Positions 45,411-54,592 of a DNA stretch of 64,000 bases are shown here, in pieces. This stretch comes from Chitinispirillaceae bacterium (GTDB lineage Bacteria > Fibrobacterota > Chitinivibrionia > Chitinivibrionales > Chitinispirillaceae). Location: positions 8,028 to 72,027 of the forward strand of contig JAFGDP010000095.1 of assembly GCA_016932075.1 (NCBI GenBank), in the 5' to 3' direction. The first letter of the stretch is position 1, and each line of letters begins with the position of its first letter. The position numbers were made by a program, and so were the translations under genes. Below the pieces are notes generated by a model that was given only the letters and a program-made list of their open reading frames with translations, made no database searches and was not told the DNA's origin.

Positions 45411-46001
45411 TTATTTTAAAAGATCCGCGATATCATTGAAGTGCCGTTCTCGCGCCCACTGTTCCGCATTTTTCCCCTGCCGGTCTTTTTTTGTCTTATC
45501 GGCGCCTTTCTCAAGCATGAGGCGAACGAGGTCATACTGGCCTGCCTTCACCGCCTGTATCAGGGCTGTTTCCTTTTCTTTATTTTCAAAGTCGACGGGA
45601 GAGCCTTTTTCGATGAGCAGGCGCGCTGTCTGATAGTAACGCTTGTCCCAGGAGCCTTTAAACAGCGCTATTGCCAGTGGGTAACCGTCAAGTTCATCAG
45701 CCAGGAGTGGAGAGGCGCCGGCGTTAATAATGCGTACGGCAAGGGGAATGCTGCCGTTGTACAAGGCGCGGTGCAATGGGGTGGTTTTTGTTCCGGTTTC
45801 CTGGCTGTCGAGGTTAAACCCGGCGGATATAAAACCGGCTACCGCGGCGGAATCGTTGCCGTCGATTGCCCGGAAAAAATCGACAAGATTGAACGCATAC
45901 CCCGACCGTCGCAATTGCTCTTTATGCCTGTTCTGCGGAACACAGGCGCACAATATACCGATGATCGGGATAAAGTAAAACAACGGTATTCGGATCTTCA
46001 C
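45411..46001 (-). CDS. Ankyrin-repeat lipoprotein, candidate Tae4 immunity
   Basis: A 196-residue protein with a hydrophobic leader ending LCAC (plausible lipobox) and about four ankyrin repeats (TPLHRALYNGSIPLAVRIINAGASP, TARLLIEKGSPVDFENKEKETALIQAVKAG, LVRLMLEKGADK). GTG at 46001 overlaps the amidase stop as GTGA, favouring it over ATG at 46019. Such tight coupling downstream of a periplasmic amidase effector, with a periplasm-facing lipid anchor, is what an immunity protein needs. The known Tae4 immunity protein Tai4 is a different fold, so this would be a new pairing. Immunity role is inference. Confidence 0.7.
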   Translation of the reverse strand: MKIRIPLFYFIPIIGILCACVPQNRHKEQLRRSGYAFNLVDFFRAIDGNDSAAVAGFISAGFNLDSQETGTKTTPLHRALYNGSIPLAVRIINAGASPLLADELDGYPLAIALFKGSWDKRYYQTARLLIEKGSPVDFENKEKETALIQAVKAGQYDLVRLMLEKGADKTKKDRQGKNAEQWARERHFNDIADLLK

Positions 46002-46471
46002 GCAATGTCCCAGAACCATACTTCTTTTGATTCTTCAAAATAGCTTGGGCTGCCGCTGCACATCTTGTTTTTATCCCAGAGATCAATGTGGTCGCCCGTT
46101 GGATATTTCTTTTCCCCCCGGCGGTACCAGAAATCCTTGAAAAATACCAGACCTCTGCGCGTTGCATAGTCTCCTGCCTTGACGTTTTTCTTAATTTCCA
46201 CGTCGCCGAATTGTTTCCTCTCGTTCCAGCGTATATGCACGGCGAGGCTTTCCGACCAGGTGAAGTGGCATTCTGAAGCCGGATGGGTGGGGGCGCATGT
46301 CGAGAGTTTGAAACGGGTCATATCGACTCCGCCCTTCTTCAAGGCGATGCCCATCTTGATTGAACATTGGTTGGCATATTTTGGCGTACCATCGGCTTTC
46401 CGGCACGGGTATTCCTCTCCATCGCTGATGGACGGATGGCTGTCCCAAAGGGAATGAAAGGTAAAAGCCAT
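45998..46471 (-). CDS. Type VI amidase effector, Tae4 family
   Basis: A 157-residue protein matching Tae4: LWDSHP at the start, EEYPCR, YANQCSIKMGIAL with the catalytic Cys, GLVFFKDFW, GDHIDLWDKN with the catalytic His and Asp, and the closing WFW. Tae4 enzymes cut the D-Glu-mDAP bond in peptidoglycan peptides of rival cells after type VI delivery. The start at 46471 has GGAG 8 nt upstream; the longer open frame on this strand is only antisense to gatC. No signal peptide, as expected for a type VI cargo. The next gene overlaps its stop. Confidence 0.92.
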   Translation of the reverse strand: MAFTFHSLWDSHPSISDGEEYPCRKADGTPKYANQCSIKMGIALKKGGVDMTRFKLSTCAPTHPASECHFTWSESLAVHIRWNERKQFGDVEIKKNVKAGDYATRRGLVFFKDFWYRRGEKKYPTGDHIDLWDKNKMCSGSPSYFEESKEVWFWDIA

Positions 46472-46657
46472 GCTGGAACTCCGGTTTCGAAATCTGTTTG
46501 CGGTAATGCAGAAATATAGAAAATGAATACGAAAGAAACAATCAATCCGTACTGAAATGGAACGCATCCGATTGAACTCCGCGTGCGCACGAAATAGTTT
46601 CTTTTCCGTTCCCGTTAGGTTCAATAGGTCCCTACAGTATAAAAGAGGGGATTCATC

Positions 46658-46942
46658 ATGATCGACCGCGACACCGTTCTCCAGGTCGCCAAACTTGCCC
46701 GTCTTCAGTTGTCCGAGCAGGAGATCGAGCAGTTCACGGTGCAGCTCGGGTCCATTTTCGAATTCGTGGACCAGTTGAACAGCGTTGATACGTCGGCCAT
46801 TGAACCCACCTGTTTCGTGGAGCCGCTGCACGATCCCCTGCGGGACGATGTCGAGCAGCCATCGCTGCTGCGGGACGAACTCCTTCAAAACGGACCGAAT
46901 GTTAAACAGGGATTTTTCGCGGTCCCGAAAGTCATAGGATAA
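46658..46942 (+). CDS. gatC: Glutamyl/aspartyl-tRNA amidotransferase subunit C
   Basis: A 94-residue GatC: VAKLARLQLSEQEIEQFTVQLGSIFEFVDQLNSVDTSAIEPT is diagnostic, and the C-terminal FFAVPKVIG is the usual end. GatC stabilises GatA-GatB, which converts Glu-tRNA(Gln) or Asp-tRNA(Asn) to the amide form. gatA and gatB are not in the window. It starts a plus-strand housekeeping run. Confidence 0.97.
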   Translation: MIDRDTVLQVAKLARLQLSEQEIEQFTVQLGSIFEFVDQLNSVDTSAIEPTCFVEPLHDPLRDDVEQPSLLRDELLQNGPNVKQGFFAVPKVIG

Positions 46943-46954
46943 GCAGACGACGGT

Positions 46955-47734
46955 ATGAGCAACCGTATCATCTGTATCATTCCTGCCCGTTACGGATCAA
47001 CACGCCTCCATGGAAAACCGCTGTGCGAGGTGAGGGGACTTCCGCTGGTCATGTGGGCGTATCGTTCAGCGGAGCGCGCCCGCGTGTTTGAAAAAATTAT
47101 CGTTGCAACCGATGATGAGAGAATCAGGGATGCGGTTGAGAAACACGGCGGGATCGCGGTCATGACCTCGAGGCACCATGCAAGCGGCACGGACCGGGTT
47201 TGTGAGGCAGCCATGAATGAGCCGTGCGAATATGTTGTTAACCTGCAAGGCGATGAGCCTGACCTGCCGGCTGGATTGCTTGCCGATTTTGTGGAGAAGC
47301 TGCGTGAAGCTGATGATAAAACCTTGCTCACGACCGCGTCTTATGCTACAATCAGTGAGATAGAAAACCCTGATGTGGTGAAAGTCGTGCTCGATGCGCG
47401 GGAAAGGGCCCTCTATTTTTCCCGGTCAATTATTCCGTTTGACCGTGAAAAGGGGGAGGGAAGGTTTCTTCGCCACTGCGGCATATACGGCTTTACCAGG
47501 CGGGGGTTGCAGCGTTTCTGCTCCCTGCCGCAAGGGGTTCTGGAAAAGCGCGAGCACCTTGAGCAATTGCGCGCTCTGGAATTCGGCATGACGGTCAGGT
47601 GCCTGGTGCGCGACCATGCTTCATGCGGGATCGACACACCTGAGGATCTTGCCGCGTTCCGGGCGCACGTCGAACAAACCTATGGAAAAACAGGTTCCTA
47701 CAGTAATAGAGAAGACGCGAGTCCTGATCGTTGA
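46955..47734 (+). CDS. kdsB: CMP-KDO synthetase
   Basis: A 259-residue 3-deoxy-manno-octulosonate cytidylyltransferase, which activates KDO for lipopolysaccharide core synthesis. IIPARYGSTRLHGKPL is the nucleotide-binding start; VNLQGDEP is the metal-binding motif; YFSRSIIPFDR is also typical. The family usually ends earlier; the last 15 residues overlap the start of the next gene. It supports a lipopolysaccharide-bearing diderm. Confidence 0.96.
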   Translation: MSNRIICIIPARYGSTRLHGKPLCEVRGLPLVMWAYRSAERARVFEKIIVATDDERIRDAVEKHGGIAVMTSRHHASGTDRVCEAAMNEPCEYVVNLQGDEPDLPAGLLADFVEKLREADDKTLLTTASYATISEIENPDVVKVVLDARERALYFSRSIIPFDREKGEGRFLRHCGIYGFTRRGLQRFCSLPQGVLEKREHLEQLRALEFGMTVRCLVRDHASCGIDTPEDLAAFRAHVEQTYGKTGSYSNREDASPDR

Positions 47735-49145
47735 CGACGAACCTTCTATCTGCGATATTCTGGAAAAGTTCCTCAAGAAAAAAGGGTATGACGTATCCCG
47801 CGCAGGCGACGGGAAACAGGCGGTCAAGGTCATTGACAATGGCCCTGTCGACCTTATCGTGAGCGACATCAAAATGCCGGGCATGTCGGGCGTTGAACTG
47901 CTGCAGAAGGTCAGGGAAAAGGGCAAGAACATACCGGTGCTCATTACCACCGGTTTCCCCACGCTCGATACCGCGATCGAGGCGCTCAAGCTGGGTGCGT
48001 ATGATTACCTGACAAAGCCGTTTCACCTCGAGGAGATCGGTGAAAAGATCTACCGTGCCTTGGCGCAGCAGAAACTGCAGGAAGATAACATCCTTTTTTC
48101 AAAGCTGGTTTCTCTGCATGAGGTCACCAAGATACTCGCCTCAACGCTTGATCCGAGTGATCTGAATGAAAAATTCCTCGGGTATGCAACCCGTTTCGCC
48201 CGCGCGGACGACGGCGCGCTGTTTTTCTGCGACCCACAGAAAAAGCTTTCACTCGCCAGACTGGCACAGAGCAGGCTCAGGACCGATTTCTGGCTCAGGC
48301 AGGCCTTTGTGCATGCCACGCAGTGGGTGCTTGACCATCAGGAGCCGCTTGTCATTGACCGGGACAAAAACGATCTGCCTCCCGCCCTCAAGCCGCTGCC
48401 GTCCGATGTGCATGCCTTCATCGCGTTCCCGCTGAAAACGGCTTCCCATACCATCGGCGTATTGAACCTGGTACGCCTGCAGGAACGGATGCCTTTTTCG
48501 AACCTTGATCTTGAGCTTATCAACGTGCTTGCCTCGCAGGCCAGTATTTCCATTGAAAACGTCCGTCTGTACCACAATATCCGCGATAATTATCTCAAGA
48601 CCATCAGGGCGTTCGCGATCGCGGTCGAGGCAAAGGACCTGTACACGAGCGGTCATTCGGAGAACGTCATGAAGTATGCGGTCATGATCGCGAAGCATCT
48701 GGACCTGTCGCACGCCGAAATCGAACGCGTCAAATACGCGGGGCTGTTGCACGACATCGGCAAGATCGGGGTGAGCGAATATATTCTGAACAAACCGGGC
48801 AAGCTGACGCCGCAGGAATTCCATGAAATTAAAAAACATCCTGAAATCGGCGCCAAGATCATTGCCGACGTTCCATTCCTCAAGTCATTGGTGCCGCTGG
48901 TGCTGCACCATCATGAGTTTTACGGGGGTGGCGGATATCCTCACGGTATTGCGGGCGAGGACATTCCCCTGGGAGCGCGCATCCTTTCGGTCGCTGATGC
49001 CTACGAGGCCATGACGTCGGACCGTCCCTACCGCAAGTCGCTTTCGCAGGAAACCGCGTTTTCTATCCTTGACACGCAGCGCGGTATACAGTTTGATCCG
49101 GCTATCGTCGACGCGTTTCTTGCGGTCACGCGTCCGAAGAAATAG
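47682..49145 (+). CDS. Response regulator with GAF and HD-GYP domains
   Basis: A 487-residue protein. A receiver domain (about 10-125; VDDE and IVSDIKMPGMSG with the phosphorylatable Asp), a GAF domain (about 150-305), and an HD-GYP domain (about 310-485; HDIGKIG and HHEFYGGGGYPHG, both key motifs intact). HD-GYP enzymes degrade cyclic di-GMP. Its ATG lies within the last 53 bp of kdsB. No histidine kinase is adjacent. Being next to pilM-like genes fits control of surface motility or adhesion, but that is inference. Confidence 0.94.
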   Translation: MEKQVPTVIEKTRVLIVDDEPSICDILEKFLKKKGYDVSRAGDGKQAVKVIDNGPVDLIVSDIKMPGMSGVELLQKVREKGKNIPVLITTGFPTLDTAIEALKLGAYDYLTKPFHLEEIGEKIYRALAQQKLQEDNILFSKLVSLHEVTKILASTLDPSDLNEKFLGYATRFARADDGALFFCDPQKKLSLARLAQSRLRTDFWLRQAFVHATQWVLDHQEPLVIDRDKNDLPPALKPLPSDVHAFIAFPLKTASHTIGVLNLVRLQERMPFSNLDLELINVLASQASISIENVRLYHNIRDNYLKTIRAFAIAVEAKDLYTSGHSENVMKYAVMIAKHLDLSHAEIERVKYAGLLHDIGKIGVSEYILNKPGKLTPQEFHEIKKHPEIGAKIIADVPFLKSLVPLVLHHHEFYGGGGYPHGIAGEDIPLGARILSVADAYEAMTSDRPYRKSLSQETAFSILDTQRGIQFDPAIVDAFLAVTRPKK

Positions 49146-49255
49146 GCGGGCAGTTTTTGACACTTCCCTCATAAAAGAGATTTACCCTCACGCCTCCCGG
49201 AAATCATATTTAAAGGAGTCGCCGCACGGGGCGCATCCATTTGCCTACGAGAGCT

Positions 49256-50176
49256 ATGAAATCATTGATGAAAAGCTGCTGCGGGCTCGATTTGCAGAGA
49301 GACTATCTGAGCGTAGTCCTGTACTTTGCCGACAGGAACGCGGCTGAGCCGGTGGTGCTCAAACCACTTTCGATCACTACCGGGCCCCAGGAAAGCGTAT
49401 GGAGCGTGTGGGAGGATGAGTTCAGGAGCATCAAGGGCCAGCTCAAGCACATCACCTCCTCGATTTCCTGCAGTATTCCCGCTGATTATGCTGTTGTCAA
49501 GATCTGCGCCGTGGACGCCAATGAAGAATCGGTGCGGGAGGTTATCGAGTGGGAATTGAGCCAGCAGATCGTGGGATCGATTGATGATTTTGTTTTTGAT
49601 TTCCAGGAGCTGCCGGACGGTGGCGCGTCTGCGGAAAAACGATATCTTGTCGCGGCCTACCGCAGGGAATACGTTGACCGGCTTGCCGGCATGGTCCGGC
49701 GCGTCAAACTCGAACCCCGCGTCATCGACCTTGATATTTTCGGGCTGGTCAATGCATTTGAAGCCAACTATCCTGAAAAACGCGGCGAGCTCGCCCTGCT
49801 TGCCCATTGCGAGAACCTGATGACCAAGCTGGTGCTGACGGCCCGAGGAACGCTTCTGGACTATCACTGTTTTGAACACGCCGCCGGTTTCATGGATCCT
49901 GCAGGATACGCCTCTATGCTGGAAAACGAAATCAGCCGGTTTCTCTCCACGTCACACGAGGCGTCGCAGGGCACTGTCGGCGGCACGTATATCACCGGTT
50001 CGTTCATGAAACTGGCCGAGAACCGGAGCGCGATTCTCGGCAATATGAACAGCGTGGAGATGCTCAACCCGTTTCGAAAGATCAAGTGCCAGCTCGAAGG
50101 TATCGAGGAGAAACAAATGCTTGAATATTCCACGCAGCTTGCCGTTTCCATCGGCCTGGTATTGAGAAGCGAATAA
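49256..50176 (+). CDS. PilM-like type IV pilus/secretion ATPase-fold protein
   Basis: A 306-residue actin-like protein. CGLDLQRDYLSVVL near the N-terminus and VIEWELSQQIVGSIDDFVFDFQEL match the PilM/GspL cytoplasmic domain; a YRREYVDRLAGMVRRVKLEPRVIDLD stretch is typical PilM. It would bind PilN on the cytoplasmic side of the inner membrane. The next gene begins on its stop codon. Other pil genes are not in the window, so the pair may be a split or reduced system. Confidence 0.8.
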   Translation: MKSLMKSCCGLDLQRDYLSVVLYFADRNAAEPVVLKPLSITTGPQESVWSVWEDEFRSIKGQLKHITSSISCSIPADYAVVKICAVDANEESVREVIEWELSQQIVGSIDDFVFDFQELPDGGASAEKRYLVAAYRREYVDRLAGMVRRVKLEPRVIDLDIFGLVNAFEANYPEKRGELALLAHCENLMTKLVLTARGTLLDYHCFEHAAGFMDPAGYASMLENEISRFLSTSHEASQGTVGGTYITGSFMKLAENRSAILGNMNSVEMLNPFRKIKCQLEGIEEKQMLEYSTQLAVSIGLVLRSE

Positions 50177-51150
50177 TGATACGGATAAACCTTCTTGCCT
50201 ATGCAGCGGGGAAAAAGCCCTCGTTTGCCGTTCCCTGGCGCAGGGTCGTGAAACCGGTGGTCATTGCGCTCATGGTGGTGGCTGCGGTCGGGGTGACGGT
50301 GAGCGCCGTGCGATGGGGGATGAAACGGCTTAAAACCATCCAGACGACTGCTGCGCAAAAGAAAAGCGCCGTCAAGCCGGACATACCGCAGAGTCAAGAA
50401 AAAACGTCCGCAGTGACTGAGGCCGAACCATTGACGCAGGGGAGTCATGCCATGGTGGAGGAGGTCGTGAACGATATGGAGGTCCGGACCGACCAGGGAC
50501 CTTCAGACGTTCTTGCGGAACTGTCGTACCGGGAGATGTCGCGCGGCGAGCAGATCAATTACGAACACGATTTCAGCAAAAACGTGATGCGCATCCTGAC
50601 GCGTGCCGTTCCCGAAGGCATCGGATTCCGCTCGCTTTCGATTGACAGCTTTCAGACCGTGACCGCGACCGGTGAGGCTATGACAAAAAGCCAGGTGACC
50701 GAGCTGTTCAGGAACCTGCGCAACGAGAAGTTTGACCTGTCGCTTCCCCCACAGTCGTATATAACCTCGGGCGGAAAGAAGGGCTACCGGTTCTCCTTTA
50801 CGTGCGAAGTTCCGCTTGGTACGAATCCGGTCAGTTCGTGGCTGTTGACCGATCACCTGAAGTCGCGCCGGCAGCTCGGTTCCAGCGTCCGCTCGTTTTC
50901 CCAAAGGGCCTCGCGAAACGGCATCATTCTCAAACATGGACTCACGCATATAAAAACGTACAAGACCGGGGCATGGCGCCGCAGTGTCTACCATATGGCG
51001 GGAAAAGGAAGCTACCGTTCGTTTATGCGGTTTCTTCTTGAGCTGAACGAAGCGCATGTTCCCTGTGCCTTCTCAAGGATCAATCTTCGCGCCCGGACCA
51101 GCAATAGGGTTGATATAAGCGCCGATGTCATTTTCACCATGCGCGACTAG
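50176..51150 (+). CDS. PilN/PilO-like inner membrane protein
   Basis: A 324-residue protein starting MIRINLLAY, the PilN signature that binds PilM, with one membrane helix (about residues 30-48) and a periplasmic coiled/ferredoxin-like region. It is longer than usual PilN and has two alpha/beta units after a linker (residues about 60-110), so it may combine PilN and PilO roles. Translationally coupled to the PilM-like gene. Confidence 0.7.
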   Translation: MIRINLLAYAAGKKPSFAVPWRRVVKPVVIALMVVAAVGVTVSAVRWGMKRLKTIQTTAAQKKSAVKPDIPQSQEKTSAVTEAEPLTQGSHAMVEEVVNDMEVRTDQGPSDVLAELSYREMSRGEQINYEHDFSKNVMRILTRAVPEGIGFRSLSIDSFQTVTATGEAMTKSQVTELFRNLRNEKFDLSLPPQSYITSGGKKGYRFSFTCEVPLGTNPVSSWLLTDHLKSRRQLGSSVRSFSQRASRNGIILKHGLTHIKTYKTGAWRRSVYHMAGKGSYRSFMRFLLELNEAHVPCAFSRINLRARTSNRVDISADVIFTMRD

Positions 51151-51158
51151 GTCCGGGA

Positions 51159-51722
51159 ATGCAGCTCAGGATCGCAGCCGGATTTCTCAAGGGACGGGTC
51201 ATCAGGATGCCGGATAAAAAGTGTGTCGTGCGGCCGACACTCGAGCGGACCAGAATTTCAATCGCTGATATGGTGTGTCATTGCATAGAGGATGCCCGAT
51301 GCGCCGATCTCTGCGCCGGAAGCGGGGCCATGGGATTTGAGCTGATCAGCAGGGGAGCGCTGAGCGTGGATTTTGTTGAGCAGGACCGTACCTGCGCACG
51401 CCTGCTGCGTGAGCATGCGCACACATTCGGCGTTGGGGAGCGGTGCAGGATCATTGAAAGTCCCGTTGAACGGTTTGTACGTTCGTGCCGGGAGAAATAC
51501 GCCATAGTCTTTTTCGATCCGCCGTATGATTGCGGGGCGTGCAAAACGCTTGTGGGCGAGCTCCTGCACCTTCTGTTCGATGACGGCATTCTGCTCTATC
51601 AGCGGCGGAGGAAATCAAGCAAAGCTGGTGCGGCGCAACCGGCCTCGCGAGTACCTCCATTTGACGTCCGGCGTTACGGCGACACCATTGTGGAATGCTT
51701 CCGTCAGGAGCGCCGGTCATAG
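51159..51722 (+). CDS. rsmD: 16S rRNA (guanine966-N2)-methyltransferase
   Basis: A 187-residue RsmD. RIAAGFLKGRVIRMP and RPTLERTRISIADMV are the family opening, CADLCAGSGAMGFELISRGA is motif I, and FFDPPYD is the catalytic DPPY. It methylates G966 in the 30S head. Followed 12 bp later by coaD, a very common pairing across bacteria. Confidence 0.96.
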   Translation: MQLRIAAGFLKGRVIRMPDKKCVVRPTLERTRISIADMVCHCIEDARCADLCAGSGAMGFELISRGALSVDFVEQDRTCARLLREHAHTFGVGERCRIIESPVERFVRSCREKYAIVFFDPPYDCGACKTLVGELLHLLFDDGILLYQRRRKSSKAGAAQPASRVPPFDVRRYGDTIVECFRQERRS

Positions 51723-51734
51723 AAGGGATGTTCC

Positions 51735-52229
51735 ATGCCCATTGCCCTGTATCCGGGAACGTTTGATCCTATCACCTACGGTCACATCGATATCGCTGTC
51801 CGGGCGTCGAACATATTCACGCGCGTGATCGCCGTGGTCGCGGAAAATCCAAAAAAGCACCATCTGCTCTCCCCTGCGGAACGGTTCGACATTGTAAAAG
51901 CCGCGTTCAGGGGGGTGCCGCGTATCGACGTCATCAGCTATTCCGGTCTTATTGTCAATTGCCTCAGCGAGTATAATGCAACCGTGCTCATACGCGGGCT
52001 GCGCGCGCTCTCCGATTTCGATTACGAGTTCCAGATGGCCTTTACCAACCGTAATATGCTCTCCGGAGCGGAGACGGTTTTTCTCATGCCGAGTTCGGAA
52101 TTCGTGTACCTCAATTCGGGCATGGTAAAAGAGATCGCGAAGCTCGGGGGCGATGTGTCTCCGTTTGTGCCCGCGTGCGTTGAAAGGCTTCTTAAGAAAA
52201 AATTCTCCCGTTCGAGCCGGAAAAGGTAA
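51735..52229 (+). CDS. coaD: Phosphopantetheine adenylyltransferase
   Basis: A 164-residue CoaD catalysing the penultimate step of coenzyme A synthesis. ALYPGTFDPITYGHIDI contains the TxGH nucleotidyl-transfer motif, and VLIRGLRALSDFDYEFQMAFTNRNM is the conserved central region. The usual SS before the VKEIA helix is replaced here by LNSGMVKEIA, a small change. Length and neighbour rsmD fit. Confidence 0.97.
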   Translation: MPIALYPGTFDPITYGHIDIAVRASNIFTRVIAVVAENPKKHHLLSPAERFDIVKAAFRGVPRIDVISYSGLIVNCLSEYNATVLIRGLRALSDFDYEFQMAFTNRNMLSGAETVFLMPSSEFVYLNSGMVKEIAKLGGDVSPFVPACVERLLKKKFSRSSRKR

Positions 52230-52236
52230 GGGGCGG

Positions 52237-53082
52237 ATGGAATCGCCGTATCCGTTCACACGGGGCGTGAAGATACTGCTGATCGCCAATGGGGTGATCT
52301 ATGTGCTTCAGCTGCTGCCTGGAATCGGCCCCGTCATCAATTCGATGGGATCGCTTGCCGCCGGAGAGGTGTTTTCCCACGGCCAGATATGGCGTCTGGT
52401 CACCTACATGTTTCTGCATTCCACCTACAGTCTTGCGCATCTGCTGCTCAATATGCTGGCACTCTGGATGTTCGGGGGCGAACTGGAAGAACGCTGGGGG
52501 TTCAAACGTTTTTTTACGCTTTACGCGCTGTTCGGAATCGGGTCGGGGCTTTTTTGCATATTTTACCTGTTGGATCCGCTGATGCGGTACACCGCAATCA
52601 TGGGTGCATCGGGCGCGGTATTCGGACTGCTCACGGCCTATGCCGTATACTATCCGGACCGCCGTATCCTTCTCTTTTTCATCATTCCGGTCAAGGCATG
52701 GATACTGGTCATGGCCTTCGCGCTGGTGTCGCTCCTCATGGCGTTTTCCCAGGGCAGCGGCGTGGCCCATCTTGTTCATCTGGGTGGCATCATTGTCGCG
52801 TTTGCATATCTGAAAGGAATGCCGTATGCGCGGCAATGGTACGGGAACTATCAGGATCTGAAAGCCGAACGGGGCATGCGCGACCGGGCCGGGCAGGAGA
52901 TGTCGCGAAAACGCTTCTTTGAGGAGAAGATCGATCCCCTCCTCGAAAAAATTTCAAAAGAGGGTCTGGAGTCGCTGACGAAAGAGGAAAAGAAGCTTCT
53001 GAAGCAGGCAGGGGGCTTTAAGGAGGAAATGCGTGCGAGGAAGATTGTTGTGCTGGATGCGTTCAAGAAAAAACAGAAGTAA
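52237..53082 (+). CDS. Rhomboid family intramembrane serine protease, second copy
   Basis: A 281-residue membrane protein with Ser125 in GASGAVFG and His181 in AHLVHLGG as the catalytic pair, preceded by NMLALWMFGGELEERWG. A charged, helical C-terminal tail (about residues 200-281) extends into the cytosol. ATG at 52237 follows a GGGG ribosome site; longer frames overlap coaD. It differs in sequence from the rhomboid at 2445-3191, so it likely has another substrate. Confidence 0.93.
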   Translation: MESPYPFTRGVKILLIANGVIYVLQLLPGIGPVINSMGSLAAGEVFSHGQIWRLVTYMFLHSTYSLAHLLLNMLALWMFGGELEERWGFKRFFTLYALFGIGSGLFCIFYLLDPLMRYTAIMGASGAVFGLLTAYAVYYPDRRILLFFIIPVKAWILVMAFALVSLLMAFSQGSGVAHLVHLGGIIVAFAYLKGMPYARQWYGNYQDLKAERGMRDRAGQEMSRKRFFEEKIDPLLEKISKEGLESLTKEEKKLLKQAGGFKEEMRARKIVVLDAFKKKQK

Positions 53083-53107
53083 CCGCCGATATCCATCCGG
53101 GGACATC

Positions 53108-53545
53108 CTATCGCACTTTTCCCCGCAGGTTATTGACGAACTCCTTTGCCCGATGCGTCGCCTTGAGGGCAAGGATGCACTCGCCGTTCCTGTCAAAAAT
53201 GTACACGAATTCCTTTTTGAGTACGATCCGTGAAAAGAGATAGGCGGCCGTGATCAGAAACGCGAACTCGGTGAAGAGAAACAGGCTTTTAAACAGGAAC
53301 GAATGGGCGATCTTTACAAAAATAAAAAGGACCACCGACGACATGATGAGCCCGTAAATCACGCCGCTCCACTCCTTTTCACCGCGACGGACGGTTCTGA
53401 AGTCAGGATTAATGTCGGAATAGGCGTACTCCTCTGAATAATTCCTGTTCAGGCTTTTATAGTGCATGACGATTTTATCGGGTTCGAGCGTGATTGTCCT
53501 CGTTGCGAGAGCGTCGTAGGGGAGATACTGAACAAAGGTAGTCAT
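53108..53545 (-). CDS. Membrane protein of unknown function
   Basis: A 145-residue protein with two adjacent hydrophobic segments (about residues 62-105) between an N-terminal and a C-terminal polar part. It resembles PH-like small membrane proteins in layout but I do not recognise it. It ends the minus-strand glyQS operon, 14 bp after the gene upstream. Confidence 0.55.
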   Translation of the reverse strand: MTTFVQYLPYDALATRTITLEPDKIVMHYKSLNRNYSEEYAYSDINPDFRTVRRGEKEWSGVIYGLIMSSVVLFIFVKIAHSFLFKSLFLFTEFAFLITAAYLFSRIVLKKEFVYIFDRNGECILALKATHRAKEFVNNLRGKVR

Positions 53546-53559
53546 GAGTAGTTCCTTCC

Positions 53560-54585
53560 TTAAAGTATTTTTCGCACGAGCGCAAACGTGATGTCAAACC
53601 GGTTGGAAAACCACGACACGCCGCTTTCGGGATCGTCGCTCGCGCGGTGGATGTCCCGGTTCCGCAGTTCTCCATTATTGGTGGTAAAACGGATACACCA
53701 AAGTCCCTGGTAGCTCAAGGTTGTCTCGATCCCGCCGTTTTTTGAGGCGCGCCGGAGCATGCAGATTCCGAGGCGCCATGAAAGAGCAATGCCGCGTGAT
53801 GAAAACGAGTTCAGGGATGCAGCGATGCTGTCGCACGCCTCACCGAACGGGGCGTCGGGGACCGTGGCGTTTGCCGATGAGGATTTCCTGAGCCCGATAA
53901 ACGGTGCAACCGCAATGCCGGCTATCGCGTCGGTGCGCTGGACCCGGTCGACCAAAAAATAGTACTCCGGGATTCTTCTTCCGTACAACAGTTCGCACAC
54001 GACCGCGTAATAGCGCATTGATTGTTTTATGTCAATACGGCGCAGGGTGTCTGCCTCCGCGGTCGCGTAAAACGACTTGGCCAGCATGGAGAACGAGACT
54101 GCGGCGCTCAGGCGGTGCCATTCCCGGAGACGGGAAACCGACAGGGTAAGGGGGAACGTCATGTTGTAAATGTCGGGCCGTTCCTTAATCCGGTACTGGA
54201 AGGAAACCGTATCACCTGCATCATCGGTGAAAGCGGCGTTTAGACCGAGTTCATCGACACGTTCGGGAAGGCCGTTTTTCCACAGATTGAGAACCGGCAT
54301 GCTGCCAAGCGACATGGCAACGCCGGCCCCTAAGGTCATTCCGGAAAAGACATCGAAGGAATCGGGCCGGGTGTCCGCTGGAGCCGGCGGTTGTTTCGGA
54401 GGGGATTGCAAAACGACGGTTCCGGTCTTCTGCGCGTCAGCGGTATCCGCATGCAACGACGTGTCCGCAACTACCTGCCCGGTCGAGGTATCCGCCAGGG
54501 CCGAAACGGAATCGGGATCCCGGGGCTGTGCGGCGCAGATACCGACGGCGATTATCACCGTGCCCATTACCCGTATGACCTTCAT
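53560..54585 (-). CDS. Exported protein, possible outer-membrane barrel
   Basis: A 341-residue protein with a signal peptide (VMGTVIIAVGICAAQ), a Thr/Ala/Asp-rich linker (about 20-75), and a mature part of alternating strands that could form a barrel. Start 54585 is chosen because the longer open frame overlaps the phosphatase gene and is not protein-like; it sits 7 bp after that stop codon. Function unknown. Confidence 0.6.
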   Translation of the reverse strand: MKVIRVMGTVIIAVGICAAQPRDPDSVSALADTSTGQVVADTSLHADTADAQKTGTVVLQSPPKQPPAPADTRPDSFDVFSGMTLGAGVAMSLGSMPVLNLWKNGLPERVDELGLNAAFTDDAGDTVSFQYRIKERPDIYNMTFPLTLSVSRLREWHRLSAAVSFSMLAKSFYATAEADTLRRIDIKQSMRYYAVVCELLYGRRIPEYYFLVDRVQRTDAIAGIAVAPFIGLRKSSSANATVPDAPFGEACDSIAASLNSFSSRGIALSWRLGICMLRRASKNGGIETTLSYQGLWCIRFTTNNGELRNRDIHRASDDPESGVSWFSNRFDITFALVRKIL

Positions 54586-54592
54586 AATCCGG

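Noticed and set aside
46472..46888. N-terminal extension of the Tae4 frame
   Set aside because: It is antisense to gatC and lacks Tae4 similarity. A start with GGAG at 46471 gives the usual family length.
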